DNA of 64,000 bases, taken from contig JBFLXJ010000007.1 of NCBI GenBank assembly GCA_040757085.1, positions 1 to 64,000 on the forward strand, in the 5' to 3' direction. Numbering within the stretch: position 1 is the stretch's first letter; each line of letters opens with the position of its first letter. Both the position numbers and the translations under genes were made by a program. This stretch comes from Bacillota bacterium (lineage in GTDB: Bacteria > Bacillota > Sulfobacillia > JACIYH01). This document shows positions 16,695 to 24,687 of this stretch, piece after piece. The notes beneath the pieces are model-generated. The model worked only from the letters and a program-made list of their open reading frames with translations. It was not told where the DNA came from and did no database searches.

Positions 16695-17563
16695 GATTCC
16701 TCCCTCCTTGGTTGCGCACGCTTTCTCCTCCGCCCCTCTCCACAGGTTTTACCCGAAATCGGAATCCCACCTCCCTCGGATGGACCCTGCACCTCCACAC
16801 GAGCACTTGTCAGGGCATCACGGATGGCGTCCACGTGTGCAGCCATCAGTTTCGAACTCTGCTTTGCATCTCGAGCCTCTAAAGCATCGACAATCAGCCT
16901 GTGATCAGACAAGGCCCGTTCTCGCACCCCAGGAAGCGTGACAGTCAATTCTCTACTGGCGCGCAGCAAACTCCCTATGCTCTCCATGATAGCCATGAGC
17001 ACGGGGTTGCGGCTCGCTTGAGCAATGACGGAGTGTATGCGCAGGTCTGCCTCAAGGAAGCGACGCGGGTCATCGAGAGCCTCCGCCGCTTGGCTAATGC
17101 ACTTACGCAATGCCGCAAGCTCGTCCTGCGTGATGCGTTGGGCAGCGAACTCGGCCACGGCTGCTTCCAGAACCCTGCGAGCCTCAAATAAGTGCTCGAT
17201 AGTCATGACACCGAGAGACAGAAACATGCGGTAAGGCTCTATGAGGGATCCTGGCTGGAGTGAAGTCACGTATGTACCGTCACCATGACGTACCTCAAGA
17301 ATATTCATCATCTGCAGAGCCCTCAAAGCTTCGCGAACCGCTGGCCGACCAACACCCAATTCAGAAGCCAACTCGCGTTCAGGAGGCAGGCGGTCACCGG
17401 CCTTCAGACGGCCGGTAGATATCATGGACACAATCTGACGGGCTACTTTTACCGCGAGGATGTCCCGCTCGATGGGCGAGAACGGAATACGGGTCAACGT
17501 ATACCACACCCTTGCGTTCCAACTGACCAGCTGGGCATGCCACTTAACTGGCCTTACCACCAT
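16691..17563 (-). CDS. FadR/GntR-family regulator (FCD domain)
   Basis: Winged-helix domain at residues about 35-100 with the GntR signature (LKAGDRLPPERELASELGV, RPAVREALRAL), followed by an FCD ligand-binding domain. The metal-type residues are seen in EADLRIHSVIAQASRNP, SDHRLIVDAL and MAAHVDAIRDAL. It is the first gene of the long minus-strand cluster and very likely controls it in response to an acid-type ligand, as FCD regulators usually do. The start is uncertain: ATG 17563 has only AAGG upstream, and later GTG/TTG codons are possible. The C-terminal tail is unusually basic. Confidence 0.88.
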   Translation of the reverse strand: MVVRPVKWHAQLVSWNARVWYTLTRIPFSPIERDILAVKVARQIVSMISTGRLKAGDRLPPERELASELGVGRPAVREALRALQMMNILEVRHGDGTYVTSLQPGSLIEPYRMFLSLGVMTIEHLFEARRVLEAAVAEFAAQRITQDELAALRKCISQAAEALDDPRRFLEADLRIHSVIAQASRNPVLMAIMESIGSLLRASRELTVTLPGVRERALSDHRLIVDALEARDAKQSSKLMAAHVDAIRDALTSARVEVQGPSEGGGIPISGKTCGEGRRRKRAQPRREES

Positions 17564-17712
17564 ACCTTATTCTACGCGCACTCCGCAAATCCTTCTCGGC
17601 GGCGGGACCACTCCACAGGTCCTCAGGGATTAGTCGCAAGTGGCGGAAGTGTTGAGGGCTGAGTGCGTTGGGGCGCTTGGGTCTTTCCTACAGCTGAGTT
17701 TCAACCCCATGG

Positions 17713-18102
17713 CTACGGCAAGGGTAGACCCAGGTGGGCAAAGATCATGCGATGAAGCGGGCTAGCAACGTTGAACTGGTAGCGGCCAATCACCATAGTG
17801 TTTCCTTGGATCATTTCCAGCTGCCGCCTCAGCAACTCCTTTTCGTCTTCCCCAAAGACGTTGCCTGAGGAGTTCGCGGCGGCCAGGGCTCCGCCGAGAA
17901 ACGCTACCTGCCTTGGTGCGTCAAGGTCATGCGTCGCACAAGAAGCATATCTCGACCGGACTGCGGGTCCGACGGCCACGGCAGCGCAACGCCTGCGCCT
18001 TTCTGCAGAAACTCGATCAGCAGATCACTCGCGGTCAGCCAGCCAGTCCTCCCGAGATATTCCGGGTCTCAACGGGATCCGCTGCAGGTCTGCCCTCACC
18101 AT
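17713..18102 (-). pseudogene. Frameshifted gene, about 130 codons, family unknown
   Basis: Three reading frames join into one sensible protein. Frame 1 starts at ATG 18102 (MVRADLQRIPLRPGISREDW); the second reads LTASDLLIEFLQKGAG and then LPWPSDPQSGRDMLL; the third reads RQVAFLGGALAAANSSGN and ends with SPLHRMIFAHLGLPLP. The first break coincides with a 4-base tandem duplication (GACTGGCTGGCTGACC instead of GACTGGCTGACC); the second lies at the CACCAAGGCAGG stretch. I do not recognise the family. It sits beside a transposase remnant in a decayed stretch. Confidence 0.5.
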
Positions 18103-18133
18103 GAAGGGATGCCTGCCACCCCAACTGCGCACC

Positions 18134-18427
18134 CTACCCACTAGGAGCCGGCACCAAAAGGGCGTGAAATGATGCTTTTCTACCCTGAGGAAATCTCTGG
18201 ATGCCGACCCGCTGGATGAGGATCGGCCCGGCGAGCTGGGCGGGACTCACGGAGGGGCGGCCGATGCCTGCATAAAGGTGGGCGAACTCCTCTTCCCTGA
18301 GGTTTCCCTGTTCCCAGGCCCAGGCGCGGAAGCGGGCCCAGAAGGACTTCTTGGGGATGCGGTCCATCCAGCCCCAGGTGTTTTCCACGTGCCAGTTGGT
18401 GTTGGCCCGGCCCAGCATCGGCACCAC
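18134..18427 (-). pseudogene. Transposase N-terminal remnant
   Basis: The first 70 or so residues look like the start of a long DDE transposase: MLGRANTNWHVENTW, GWMDRIPKKSFWARFR and GRPSVSPAQLAGPILIQ. The sequence then loses the family pattern and ends after 97 codons, where about 400 more residues are expected. It differs from the intact transposase at 10.5 kb, so it is a second, older element. No matching end repeats were found. The gap from 18430 to 18720 holds no gene that I can see. Confidence 0.6.
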
Positions 18428-18719
18428 CGACCTTGCTCCAAATTGTTGCTACGAATGGATTTTAGAAGCCTAAACCTGGACCTGTGTTGCGGGACACGAC
18501 AAGCACCTACTTGCAGGCAGGGCCAGGGAACCCCTGGCCAGAAGCTCATCCACAGCTCCCTCCCCCTCCCGCAAGCACCCGGCCCGCGCCTCCCCGGCTA
18601 AGGCTTACGCCCGGGACGAGGCCAATTGCTCCACCCCGGAGCAAAACAAAGGTTTTCACCGATTACTTAAAGATTAGCACGTTTCCTGCATAGGGTGTAC
18701 CTCCCCCGTCGGGACCGTG

Positions 18720-19208
18720 TCAAGGGATGCTCCCCCAGCCCCCCCAGCAGCCCGTAAGCCCAGGGCAGCAAAGCATCCCTCCGTGGTACCGGAGCCGGTG
18801 GACCACATGTCCCTCCCTGGTGATAGTCTCAATGCCCCAGAAGCGTTCCACGCGGCCATGAGTCACATCCCTGTATAAGTAAGGCCTGCTCCTGAGCAAG
18901 CGGGGACGGCGATAGGGGCGTTCCGGCGTAACCGGCTGCAGGGCTAAGCGCAGAAACTCGTACAGTTCGGCCGCGTCGACTTCGGTCGGGAGAATGCCCC
19001 CGGCGTAACCCATGGCCCAGATAGGGGACGAATCGTAGTAGACTATCCCCTGACCCACAAAATGTCGGAAGCCGAAGTAGATGTCCCGGTACAGCAGTGC
19101 TCCCTCCCGGCATTCCAGTCGCCGCGCACCGGGTAGCAGCGGCGAAACGCTGGCCTCACCCCCCTGGGACGCGTATGTTTGTCGTTCACGAATAGCATTC
19201 GGTGTCAA
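18720..19208 (-). CDS. DUF5680-like protein
   Basis: A protein of up to 162 residues resembling the DUF5680 family, which has no known function. Supporting motifs are the aromatic-rich core LLYRDIYFGFRHFVGQGIV, the YAGGI loop and the final FWGIETITREGHVVHRLRYHGG. The start is uncertain: the first 35 residues are not conserved-looking, and a start nearer residue 20-40 is possible. The C-terminal tail after YHGG is rich in Cys, Gly and Trp and may be read-through into noncoding sequence. It is isolated among remnants. Confidence 0.55.
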   Translation of the reverse strand: MTPNAIRERQTYASQGGEASVSPLLPGARRLECREGALLYRDIYFGFRHFVGQGIVYYDSSPIWAMGYAGGILPTEVDAAELYEFLRLALQPVTPERPYRRPRLLRSRPYLYRDVTHGRVERFWGIETITREGHVVHRLRYHGGMLCCPGLTGCWGGWGSIP

Positions 19209-19344
19209 ACGGACGTTTCTCTCCGAACCTTTGCCGAGAAGCTAACCCTGCCCCCAAATGCGCATGCACCTTCCGCACGCTCCAGCAAATGCCCAAGTAA
19301 TGCCGTGGGCCCCGTGCACACTATGTGGCGAGGAGGTGAGGAGC

Positions 19345-19587
19345 GTGCCCAAATTCATGAATCAGCCCAAGGTGCTCCCAGAGTCCGTACTTGATACCTT
19401 CAAGTACGAACTGGCGGATGAACTGGGCATCACGCCTAAGATCCGCGACGGGTACTGGGGTGATGTTCCCGCGCGCGAATGCGGCAGGGTAGGCGGCAAG
19501 ATTGGTGGCAACATCGTGAAAGTTATGATCCGTCACGCCGAGCAAGCGTTGGAACAAAACCAGGGCCAGGGTCGCTCCACCTTCTAA
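19345..19587 (+). CDS. Alpha/beta-type small acid-soluble spore protein
   Basis: SASP of about 80 residues that coats spore DNA. The family hallmarks are clear: LDTFKYELADELGI (with the protease cleavage region), then GYWGDVPARECGRVGGKIGGNIVKVMI in two short conserved blocks. The start is GTG 19345, preceded by AGGAGGTGAG with ideal spacing; upstream codons in the same frame are not SASP-like. A hairpin terminator follows. Expression is expected in the forespore under sigma G; I did not identify the promoter with confidence. Confidence 0.9.
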   Translation: MPKFMNQPKVLPESVLDTFKYELADELGITPKIRDGYWGDVPARECGRVGGKIGGNIVKVMIRHAEQALEQNQGQGRSTF

Positions 19588-19618
19588 CCGGAGGTACGGT
19601 CGGGGGGCAAGCCTCCGT

Positions 19619-19648
19619 GGGGCGAGGGTGTCGCTCCTCGCCCCTTCT
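19619..19648 (+). terminator. Hairpin terminator after the SASP gene
   Basis: GGGGCGAG and CTCGCCCC pair perfectly around a 10-base loop, followed by TTCT. It lies 31 bp after the SASP stop. The T run is weak, so efficiency is uncertain. Confidence 0.55.
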
Positions 19649-19767
19649 CACCCAAGCTCCCCCCTTTGCATAAGGGTTCCTCTCTACGGTCCCATGTGAC
19701 CCCTGACCCTGAGCCCCCACTCGTCAAACCGGGCCAGCAGGGGCAAGTTCAGAGGAGGTGTTCTCCG

Positions 19768-20283
19768 GTGGCCAAAAATACCACGTCGCAAAACATAGAC
19801 CTGCTTCGGCAGAGCCTGGGTCCCATCCCCTCCCCCGGCAGTGCCCAGACGCCGGCGGGATATCTCACCCAGGCCGTCACCACCATACAAAACATCCTCC
19901 GTCAGGAGCAGTTCACCTCGGAGCAGGAGTTGCAAAGCAGCCTGACCCAGTCCTCCACCAAGGTATCTCAATCCCAGCGTCTGGACCAGATGCTGACCCT
20001 GATCAATCAACTGGTACAGACGGCCCAGGAGGGAGCCGACGCCGTACGCCAGAACCTGCCCCACTTCCAGCAAACCCTGCAGGAATTGAAGACGCAGATC
20101 GCCGAAGAGGAAACTCAGATCGGCACCCAGGTATCCCAGGCCCTCCAGCAGGCGGTGTCGAGCCTGGCGCAGGCCCACGCTGCCATGATACAGGGCCAGT
20201 CATTCCGCGACCTCAACCGCTTGGTGGCGGAGGCCGAACACCTGGTGGCCCAGATCCAGAAACCCACCGACGTGGTTTCCTGA
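19768..20283 (+). CDS. Gln-rich coiled-coil protein, unknown function
   Basis: This 171-residue protein starts at GTG 19768, with GGAGGTG at proper distance. Nearly the whole chain is predicted helical: repeated Gln/Leu/Ala heptads (QRLDQMLTLINQLVQTAQEG, LQELKTQIAEEETQIGTQV) point to a coiled coil. There is no signal peptide, membrane segment or cysteine. I do not know the family. It follows the SASP gene on the same strand after a terminator-like hairpin, so a sporulation link is possible but only by position. Confidence 0.6.
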   Translation: MAKNTTSQNIDLLRQSLGPIPSPGSAQTPAGYLTQAVTTIQNILRQEQFTSEQELQSSLTQSSTKVSQSQRLDQMLTLINQLVQTAQEGADAVRQNLPHFQQTLQELKTQIAEEETQIGTQVSQALQQAVSSLAQAHAAMIQGQSFRDLNRLVAEAEHLVAQIQKPTDVVS

Positions 20284-20440
20284 TGCGTCCCTCGTTCCCT
20301 CTCGCCCCCGTCCTCGATGAGCCTTCAGCTGTGCCTTCGCCTGATACCGGCCGCTACTTCACTCCACGGGAGCCCACCACCCCCCGGGCCGTCCTCCCCA
20401 GGAGAGCCGGGTCACCCCGGAACGGGGCCGGTCGACCGGA

Positions 20441-21304
20441 CTAACAGTGACTGAGGTGCCTTATGCCTTGCCGCAGGGCCTGTTTCCAGAGTTCGATGTG
20501 CTCAAGCTGGACCGGGCCCGGCGGCACCTGGGTCATCCAGTTCTTGATCTCCCGGGCGACGATGACGATGGCGTCCCTGTAAAGCTCCTTGCGGTCCCAC
20601 CGGTCGGCGAGGCCCTCGAGCAGTTCGATCCCCTCCCCGGGCGGGTGGGAAAAGAGCAGGAACAGGGCGGGGTCGTAGGACGGGGGACGCAGGGACGCGT
20701 ATTCCCAGTCCACCAGCCAGTAGCTGCCGTCCCGATCGGCCAGGATGTTGGCCGGTAACAGGTCCCCGTGGCTCAGGACGACTTCGGGCGCCGGGGTCCA
20801 GGAGCGCGAGGCGAGCTCGAGGAAGGAGACCGTATCGGAGTCCAGTTGGGGGGCGATCACCGGAAGATACCTCTTCAGCTTAGTGCCGCGCTCATATTCC
20901 ATGGGGAGGTCCTGGGGCGGTACCGCCCCCTGAAGGCGCAGCACCTCCTCCAGGATGCCGTCCGCCCGAGCGCCCGTATGAAGGCGGAAAGCGTTGCGTT
21001 TCTCCGCCAGGGGCACCGCCTCCAGACGGTCAAGAACGAGGATCACCACTTCGTCCGAAACATGGCGGCCCCGCAGGGCGGGCACCCGCACGGGCAAGCA
21101 GGGATGCCCCTGCAAGAAACGCAGTTCGTGGCGTATTGCGTTGAGACCGTATCGGTCAGCATCGGTACGGGCCTTGACGAACCACTGGCCCGAAGGAATC
21201 GCCAGCCGAGCAGTGCGCGCCAGCAGATCGAGGAGCCGATCCACTTCCTCCCGGACGAGGAAGGGCTCGAGCGCCTGCCGGATTCCCGCAATACCCGGCC
21301 TCAT
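20441..21304 (-). CDS. Aminoglycoside phosphotransferase/choline kinase-like protein
   Basis: A kinase-fold protein of 287 residues. The catalytic loop is VLSHGDLLPANILAD (HxDxxxxN type) and the metal-binding segment is LVDWEYASLRPPSYD. The N-lobe is divergent, with a probable nucleotide-binding lysine in QWFVKARTD. Such proteins phosphorylate aminoglycosides, sugars, choline or unknown small molecules; drug resistance should not be assumed. The start ATG 21304 overlaps the end of an ABC ATPase remnant by four bases (ATGA), so the two were once co-translated. Confidence 0.75.
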   Translation of the reverse strand: MRPGIAGIRQALEPFLVREEVDRLLDLLARTARLAIPSGQWFVKARTDADRYGLNAIRHELRFLQGHPCLPVRVPALRGRHVSDEVVILVLDRLEAVPLAEKRNAFRLHTGARADGILEEVLRLQGAVPPQDLPMEYERGTKLKRYLPVIAPQLDSDTVSFLELASRSWTPAPEVVLSHGDLLPANILADRDGSYWLVDWEYASLRPPSYDPALFLLFSHPPGEGIELLEGLADRWDRKELYRDAIVIVAREIKNWMTQVPPGPVQLEHIELWKQALRQGIRHLSHC

Positions 21305-21795
21305 TCGCGCTCCTCCTGGAGTTGGGAAGCGAAGAGGCGATAGAACTCGCCGCGTTGCCGCAGCAGGGCAGCGGGCGTGCCCGTTTCCACCACCCGATCG
21401 TCCCGGAGGACCACCACGTGATCGGCCACCTTTACCGTGCTCAAACGGTGGGAAAACAGGAGTATGGTACTGTGCTCGCGGGCCGCCACCAGGCCGCGGC
21501 AGACGCGTTCTTCGGTTTCACCGTCGAGGGCGGAAGTCGGCTCGTCGAGGATCACGAGGCGCGGGCGGGCGAAGAGTGCGCGCATGGGGGAAACGCACTG
21601 CTGCTGGCCGCCAGAAAGGCGTGAGCCCCTCTTGCCCACCTCGGTGCCGAGACCGTGGGGCAGCTCATCCCGCAGTGAAGCGTCCACGCTCAAAACCCTG
21701 ACCACAGCCAGTGTACCATGCCGCTCCCTCGCGATCAACGCGCATTGCGCCGCTCTCACTTTGCGCCGCTCCCTCACCGGCAGGAGGACTTGCAA
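21301..21795 (-). pseudogene. C-terminal remnant of an ABC exporter ATPase
   Basis: Only the last 135 or so residues of a nucleotide-binding domain remain: signature LSGGQQQ, Walker B LVILDEPTSALD and the switch histidine in LLFSHRLSTVKVADHVVVL. The Walker A motif and the whole membrane domain of an ABCB-type exporter are missing, and the first 30 or so codons (from 21795) are unrelated. It should be inactive. The downstream kinase-like gene overlaps its stop codon, a relic of an operon. Confidence 0.75.
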
Positions 21796-21928
21796 CAGCT
21801 ACGCACCCTCCACCACTGAGCTTCCGGAAAGCTGGGAGGCGCTTGCAGGAACATGCGTCCGCGTGGGAGAATTTAGCCGGGCTCCAGCCTCGTCTCCTGC
21901 GGAGAGTGGCCGGGGAGGTGCTTGCCGA

Positions 21929-22129
21929 GTGAAGATCCTTGTGCTAGGTGGCACCGGCACCATCAGTTCGTACCTGGTACCGCAGTTGCTGGAGCGTGGA
22001 GACAGGTTTACTCTCCTCAGTCGAGGCCACCGGAGGCAACCCTATCTTGGAGCTGTGGAGCATATCTCGGTCGACCGCTTCCGTGACGGGTTGAAGCCGC
22101 TGGCAGGCCGGGAGTTCGATGCAACGTGA
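21929..22129 (+). pseudogene. N-terminal remnant of an NAD-dependent epimerase
   Basis: GTG 21929 with GGGGAGG upstream opens a 66-codon frame that begins with a Rossmann motif: KILVLGGTGTISSYLVPQLL, then RGDRFTLLSRG. Extended SDR epimerases are about 300 residues, so this is a fragment. The frame ends at TGA 22127-22129; right afterwards another frame reads MVYAEGVALAQ, which fits the next part of the fold, suggesting a frameshift before further decay. Confidence 0.6.
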
Positions 22130-22292
22130 TGGTATACGCTGAGGGTGTGGCTCTAGCCCAGGTTGCCTGCCTGGGAAACCCAAATGCCGAACCAGGGACC
22201 TACCATAGGGGCGTGGTGAGTCACCGGTTCATGGAAAGCGGAGAAAGCCGAGGCTGATGGCAGCTTCCGTACAGCGGGGGCATGATGGAGCT

Positions 22293-22324
22293 GCCGACCT
22301 GCAGGACCGATGGGGCAGGTCGGC
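22293..22324. promoter_or_regulatory. Perfect 10-bp hairpin upstream of dinB
   Basis: GCCGACCTGC and GCAGGTCGGC pair perfectly around a 12-base loop, about 24 bp before the probable dinB start. No T tract follows. It could be an attenuator, an operator or an mRNA leader hairpin. Confidence 0.4.
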
Positions 22325-22347
22325 TGCAGACGGGATGCGGCAGGGCG

Positions 22348-23619
22348 GTGGTGAGATTGAGGGCGGAGAGGCCCGGGCAGGACATCCTGCTGTGCGATCT
22401 GGATGCTTTCTTCGCCTCCATTGAGCAGCGTGACCATCCCGAATTGCGGGGCAAACCCGTGATCGTCGGGGGTGATGCGTCAAGGCGGGGGGTGGTGGCC
22501 GCGTGCTCCTATGAGGCCCGCGCTTACGGAGTGCGGTCCGCCATGCCCATGCGCCAGGCCCTGGAGCTGTGTCCCCGGGCCATCGTCCTGCCGGTGCGCA
22601 TGTCTCGATACCGCAAGGTATCCGACCGCGTCTTCTCCATCTTCGACCGGTTCACCCCCGATCTGGAACCGGTGTCCATCGACGAGGCATACCTGGCCGT
22701 CCCTGCAGGTAAGGGGGCGGAAGTCGCGCAGCAAATCCGCACCCTGGTGCGCAGGGAGCTCGACCTCCCCCTATCCGTTGGTGTCTCCTGCAACAAGCTG
22801 CTGGCCAAGATAGCCTGCCGGCTGGCCAAACCGGACGGCCTCCGCGAACTCTGGCCGGACCACGTGGCCGGGATCCTCTGGCCCCTGCCGGTGGGAATCC
22901 TGCCCGGGGTGGGTCCAAAAGCGGAAGAAAGGCTGCTGCGGGCGGGCATCCGGACCGTGGGAGATGTGGCGGCCGCCTCTCCCCAGCTCATGGAAACCCT
23001 CCTGGGGTCATTCGGCCACACCGTCTACCAGTATGCCCACGGCCGGGACGGGCGGCCGGTGATCACCCAGCATCAGGCCCGATCCCTGTCCGAGGAGATG
23101 ACGTTCGCCACCGATGTGGGCGACCCCGAGCAGGTCCTTTCTGCCCTCATGGAGATGGCCGAGGAACTGGGCCATCGCCTGCGTACCGCCGGTCTCAGAG
23201 CGCGCACCATCGGGATCAAGCTGCGATTCCCCGATTTCCTGACCATCACCCGGGCCACCACGCTGCGGCAGGCCACGGATAGCGACAGCACCATCTACCG
23301 GGTGGCCAGCGAGCTTTTCTTGCGGCACCGGGGTAACCCGCCCTGGCGCCTGGTGGGGATCTCGGTTTCAAGCCTGGAAGAGTGGCAGCAGCTTTCTTTC
23401 CCCGGGCTCACGGGGGATGCCCCCGACGAGACCCCCGTGGACCGCACCCTGGATGCACTGCGCAGGCGTTTCGGCAAACCGGTGGTCTTCCGCGCCCGGC
23501 GGCTGCGACCGCAGGCACAGAGCCCGAAGCCCCCTGAAGGCGTCCCGCCCAGGTCAATGGCCAGCGGTCGGCCGGGGGCCTCCTCGGACGACGCCTCCCA
23601 TGGGACCGGAGAGGAGTAG
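22348..23619 (+). CDS. dinB: DNA polymerase IV (Y family)
   Basis: Error-prone translesion polymerase. The catalytic carboxylates are in ILLCDLDAFFASIEQ and PVSIDEAYLAV. GVSCNKLLAKIACRLAKPDG and the helix-hairpin-helix LPGVGPKAEERL follow; the little-finger domain ends before a Pro/Ser-rich tail of about 35 residues. There is no clear beta-clamp motif at the very end. The start is uncertain: GTG 22348 is used here because the upstream part of the open frame contains a strong inverted repeat. The length after this start (about 423 residues) fits the family. I see no obvious LexA box. Confidence 0.9.
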   Translation: MVRLRAERPGQDILLCDLDAFFASIEQRDHPELRGKPVIVGGDASRRGVVAACSYEARAYGVRSAMPMRQALELCPRAIVLPVRMSRYRKVSDRVFSIFDRFTPDLEPVSIDEAYLAVPAGKGAEVAQQIRTLVRRELDLPLSVGVSCNKLLAKIACRLAKPDGLRELWPDHVAGILWPLPVGILPGVGPKAEERLLRAGIRTVGDVAAASPQLMETLLGSFGHTVYQYAHGRDGRPVITQHQARSLSEEMTFATDVGDPEQVLSALMEMAEELGHRLRTAGLRARTIGIKLRFPDFLTITRATTLRQATDSDSTIYRVASELFLRHRGNPPWRLVGISVSSLEEWQQLSFPGLTGDAPDETPVDRTLDALRRRFGKPVVFRARRLRPQAQSPKPPEGVPPRSMASGRPGASSDDASHGTGEE

Positions 23620-23677
23620 GAAATGGGAACAGTGGAACGAACGGCTGGTGGCCACTCGTTGGGGCTGAGCGTACCCG

Positions 23678-24121
23678 TCACCCCGCAGGCGCTTCGCCAG
23701 CGCGATCGTGCGGGCCGGTTATGTACCGGCCGGTGGCGGTGGCCAGTTCCTCTCCGTCCGCCCCGAGCAGGCGCGCGGAGACCTCCACCATCCGTCCTTT
23801 GCGGCGCCCGGCCCGCGCCTCCACGGTGAGGGGCCGGTGCAGGGGCACGGGCGCGCGGAACCGCACCTCCAGGCGGGCGGTATGACCCTCGCAGCCAATG
23901 GCGTGTACGGCATAGGCCATGGCCTCGTCCAGCAGGGTGCAGATCAGGCCGCCGTGGAGCATGCCCGGGTAGCCCTGGTGCTCGTCGCGGGGCAGGAACG
24001 AGGCGCTTGCCAGTCCGTCTTCGCAACTGAACCGCAGGGCCAGGCCGATGGGGTTTTCTCTGCCGCAGCCGAAGCACAGTGGATACTCACGGATGAGCAA
24101 CCATTCACCCCCCGGCGACAT
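23678..24121 (-). CDS. PaaI-type hot-dog thioesterase
   Basis: This 147-residue single hot-dog domain has the PaaI pattern: CFGCGRENPIGLALRF at the N-terminus, then HQGYPGMLHGGLICTLLDEAM in two segments where the HGG loop and Glu/Asp form the active site. It would hydrolyse an acyl-CoA. The CFGCG start is common in a subfamily of unknown substrate. It is convergent with dinB; the preceding 196 bp (24122-24317) contain no gene that I can support. Confidence 0.8.
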   Translation of the reverse strand: MSPGGEWLLIREYPLCFGCGRENPIGLALRFSCEDGLASASFLPRDEHQGYPGMLHGGLICTLLDEAMAYAVHAIGCEGHTARLEVRFRAPVPLHRPLTVEARAGRRKGRMVEVSARLLGADGEELATATGRYITGPHDRAGEAPAG

Positions 24122-24317
24122 GCCCGAGCAGAGCGGGCGGCTTAACCCGGAACCCGGACCCGGAACGTGAACCGGGAACCTGAATCGGAAACTAGATGGG
24201 GCGTCCCAACGCGATGCCCCGTTCGAGTTCTCCGGGGCATCCCGTTACTCCTCCCCGCCCGGGCGATGCAACCCTGTTGCCGGGGTCCGCGCTAGAGGGG
24301 GGATTTTGGCACGACGG

Positions 24318-24608
24318 TCAGTACTTGCCCACGTGCTTCACCATCCGGCAGGCCCACCGCAGCACCCGCCGCTGGGAAGCATCCAGGCGCACCCGCCGCC
24401 CGGAGCGGTGCCGCAGGGACACCAGGACCTGCGAAGAACGGCGGGTGCGTAGCCTCTCAAGGAGCACCTGCCACTGCCAGGGATACCGATCCCAGACCCG
24501 GTACCCGTAGGTCGCCCGGAGAAAACAGGGGAGGCGTTGGCGGATGATCCCGCCGAGGGAGGAATTGCTGCGTAGCCTGGGGGACCTGGTGCTGGGGCTG
24601 GAGCGCAT
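24318..24608 (-). CDS. Small basic protein, unknown
   Basis: ATG 24608 has a very strong Shine-Dalgarno (GGGGGAGGAAGG) and opens 96 codons. The product is strongly basic, with an Arg/Ser N-terminus and a Trp/Arg-rich C-terminal half (YGYRVWDRYPWQWQVLLERL, RWACRMVKHVGKY). I do not recognise it. It lies 80 bp downstream of the deacetylase gene on the same strand, so it may be its operon partner. The case rests on the RBS and the ordered-looking aromatic segment only. Confidence 0.4.
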   Translation of the reverse strand: MRSSPSTRSPRLRSNSSLGGIIRQRLPCFLRATYGYRVWDRYPWQWQVLLERLRTRRSSQVLVSLRHRSGRRVRLDASQRRVLRWACRMVKHVGKY

Positions 24609-24687
24609 CTTGACCTTCCTCCCCCGCCCACACGTGGCGCGCGATCCCGAATAGGCACCCCCGCCCCCGTCAGAGGGCAATGTGGGG

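Noticed and set aside
17563-17640. FadR-type operator (TGGT..ACCA) in front of the cluster regulator
   Set aside because: The region has TGGTGGTAAGG but no clean palindrome of the expected form, so I do not annotate it.
20441-21304. Aminoglycoside-resistance gene
   Set aside because: It has the kinase fold but no subfamily-specific features; many such proteins act on other substrates, so resistance is not claimed.
22140-22290. Group II intron end or REP-type element before dinB
   Set aside because: It contains a suggestive hairpin, but no reverse transcriptase, no domain V-like sequence and no second copy was seen.
24544-24654. Plus-strand 36-codon frame (begins MIPPREELLRSLGDLV) with GGGAGG upstream
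   Set aside because: It looks helical and has a fair RBS, but it overlaps the minus-strand 96-codon gene, which has the stronger RBS; I could not support both.
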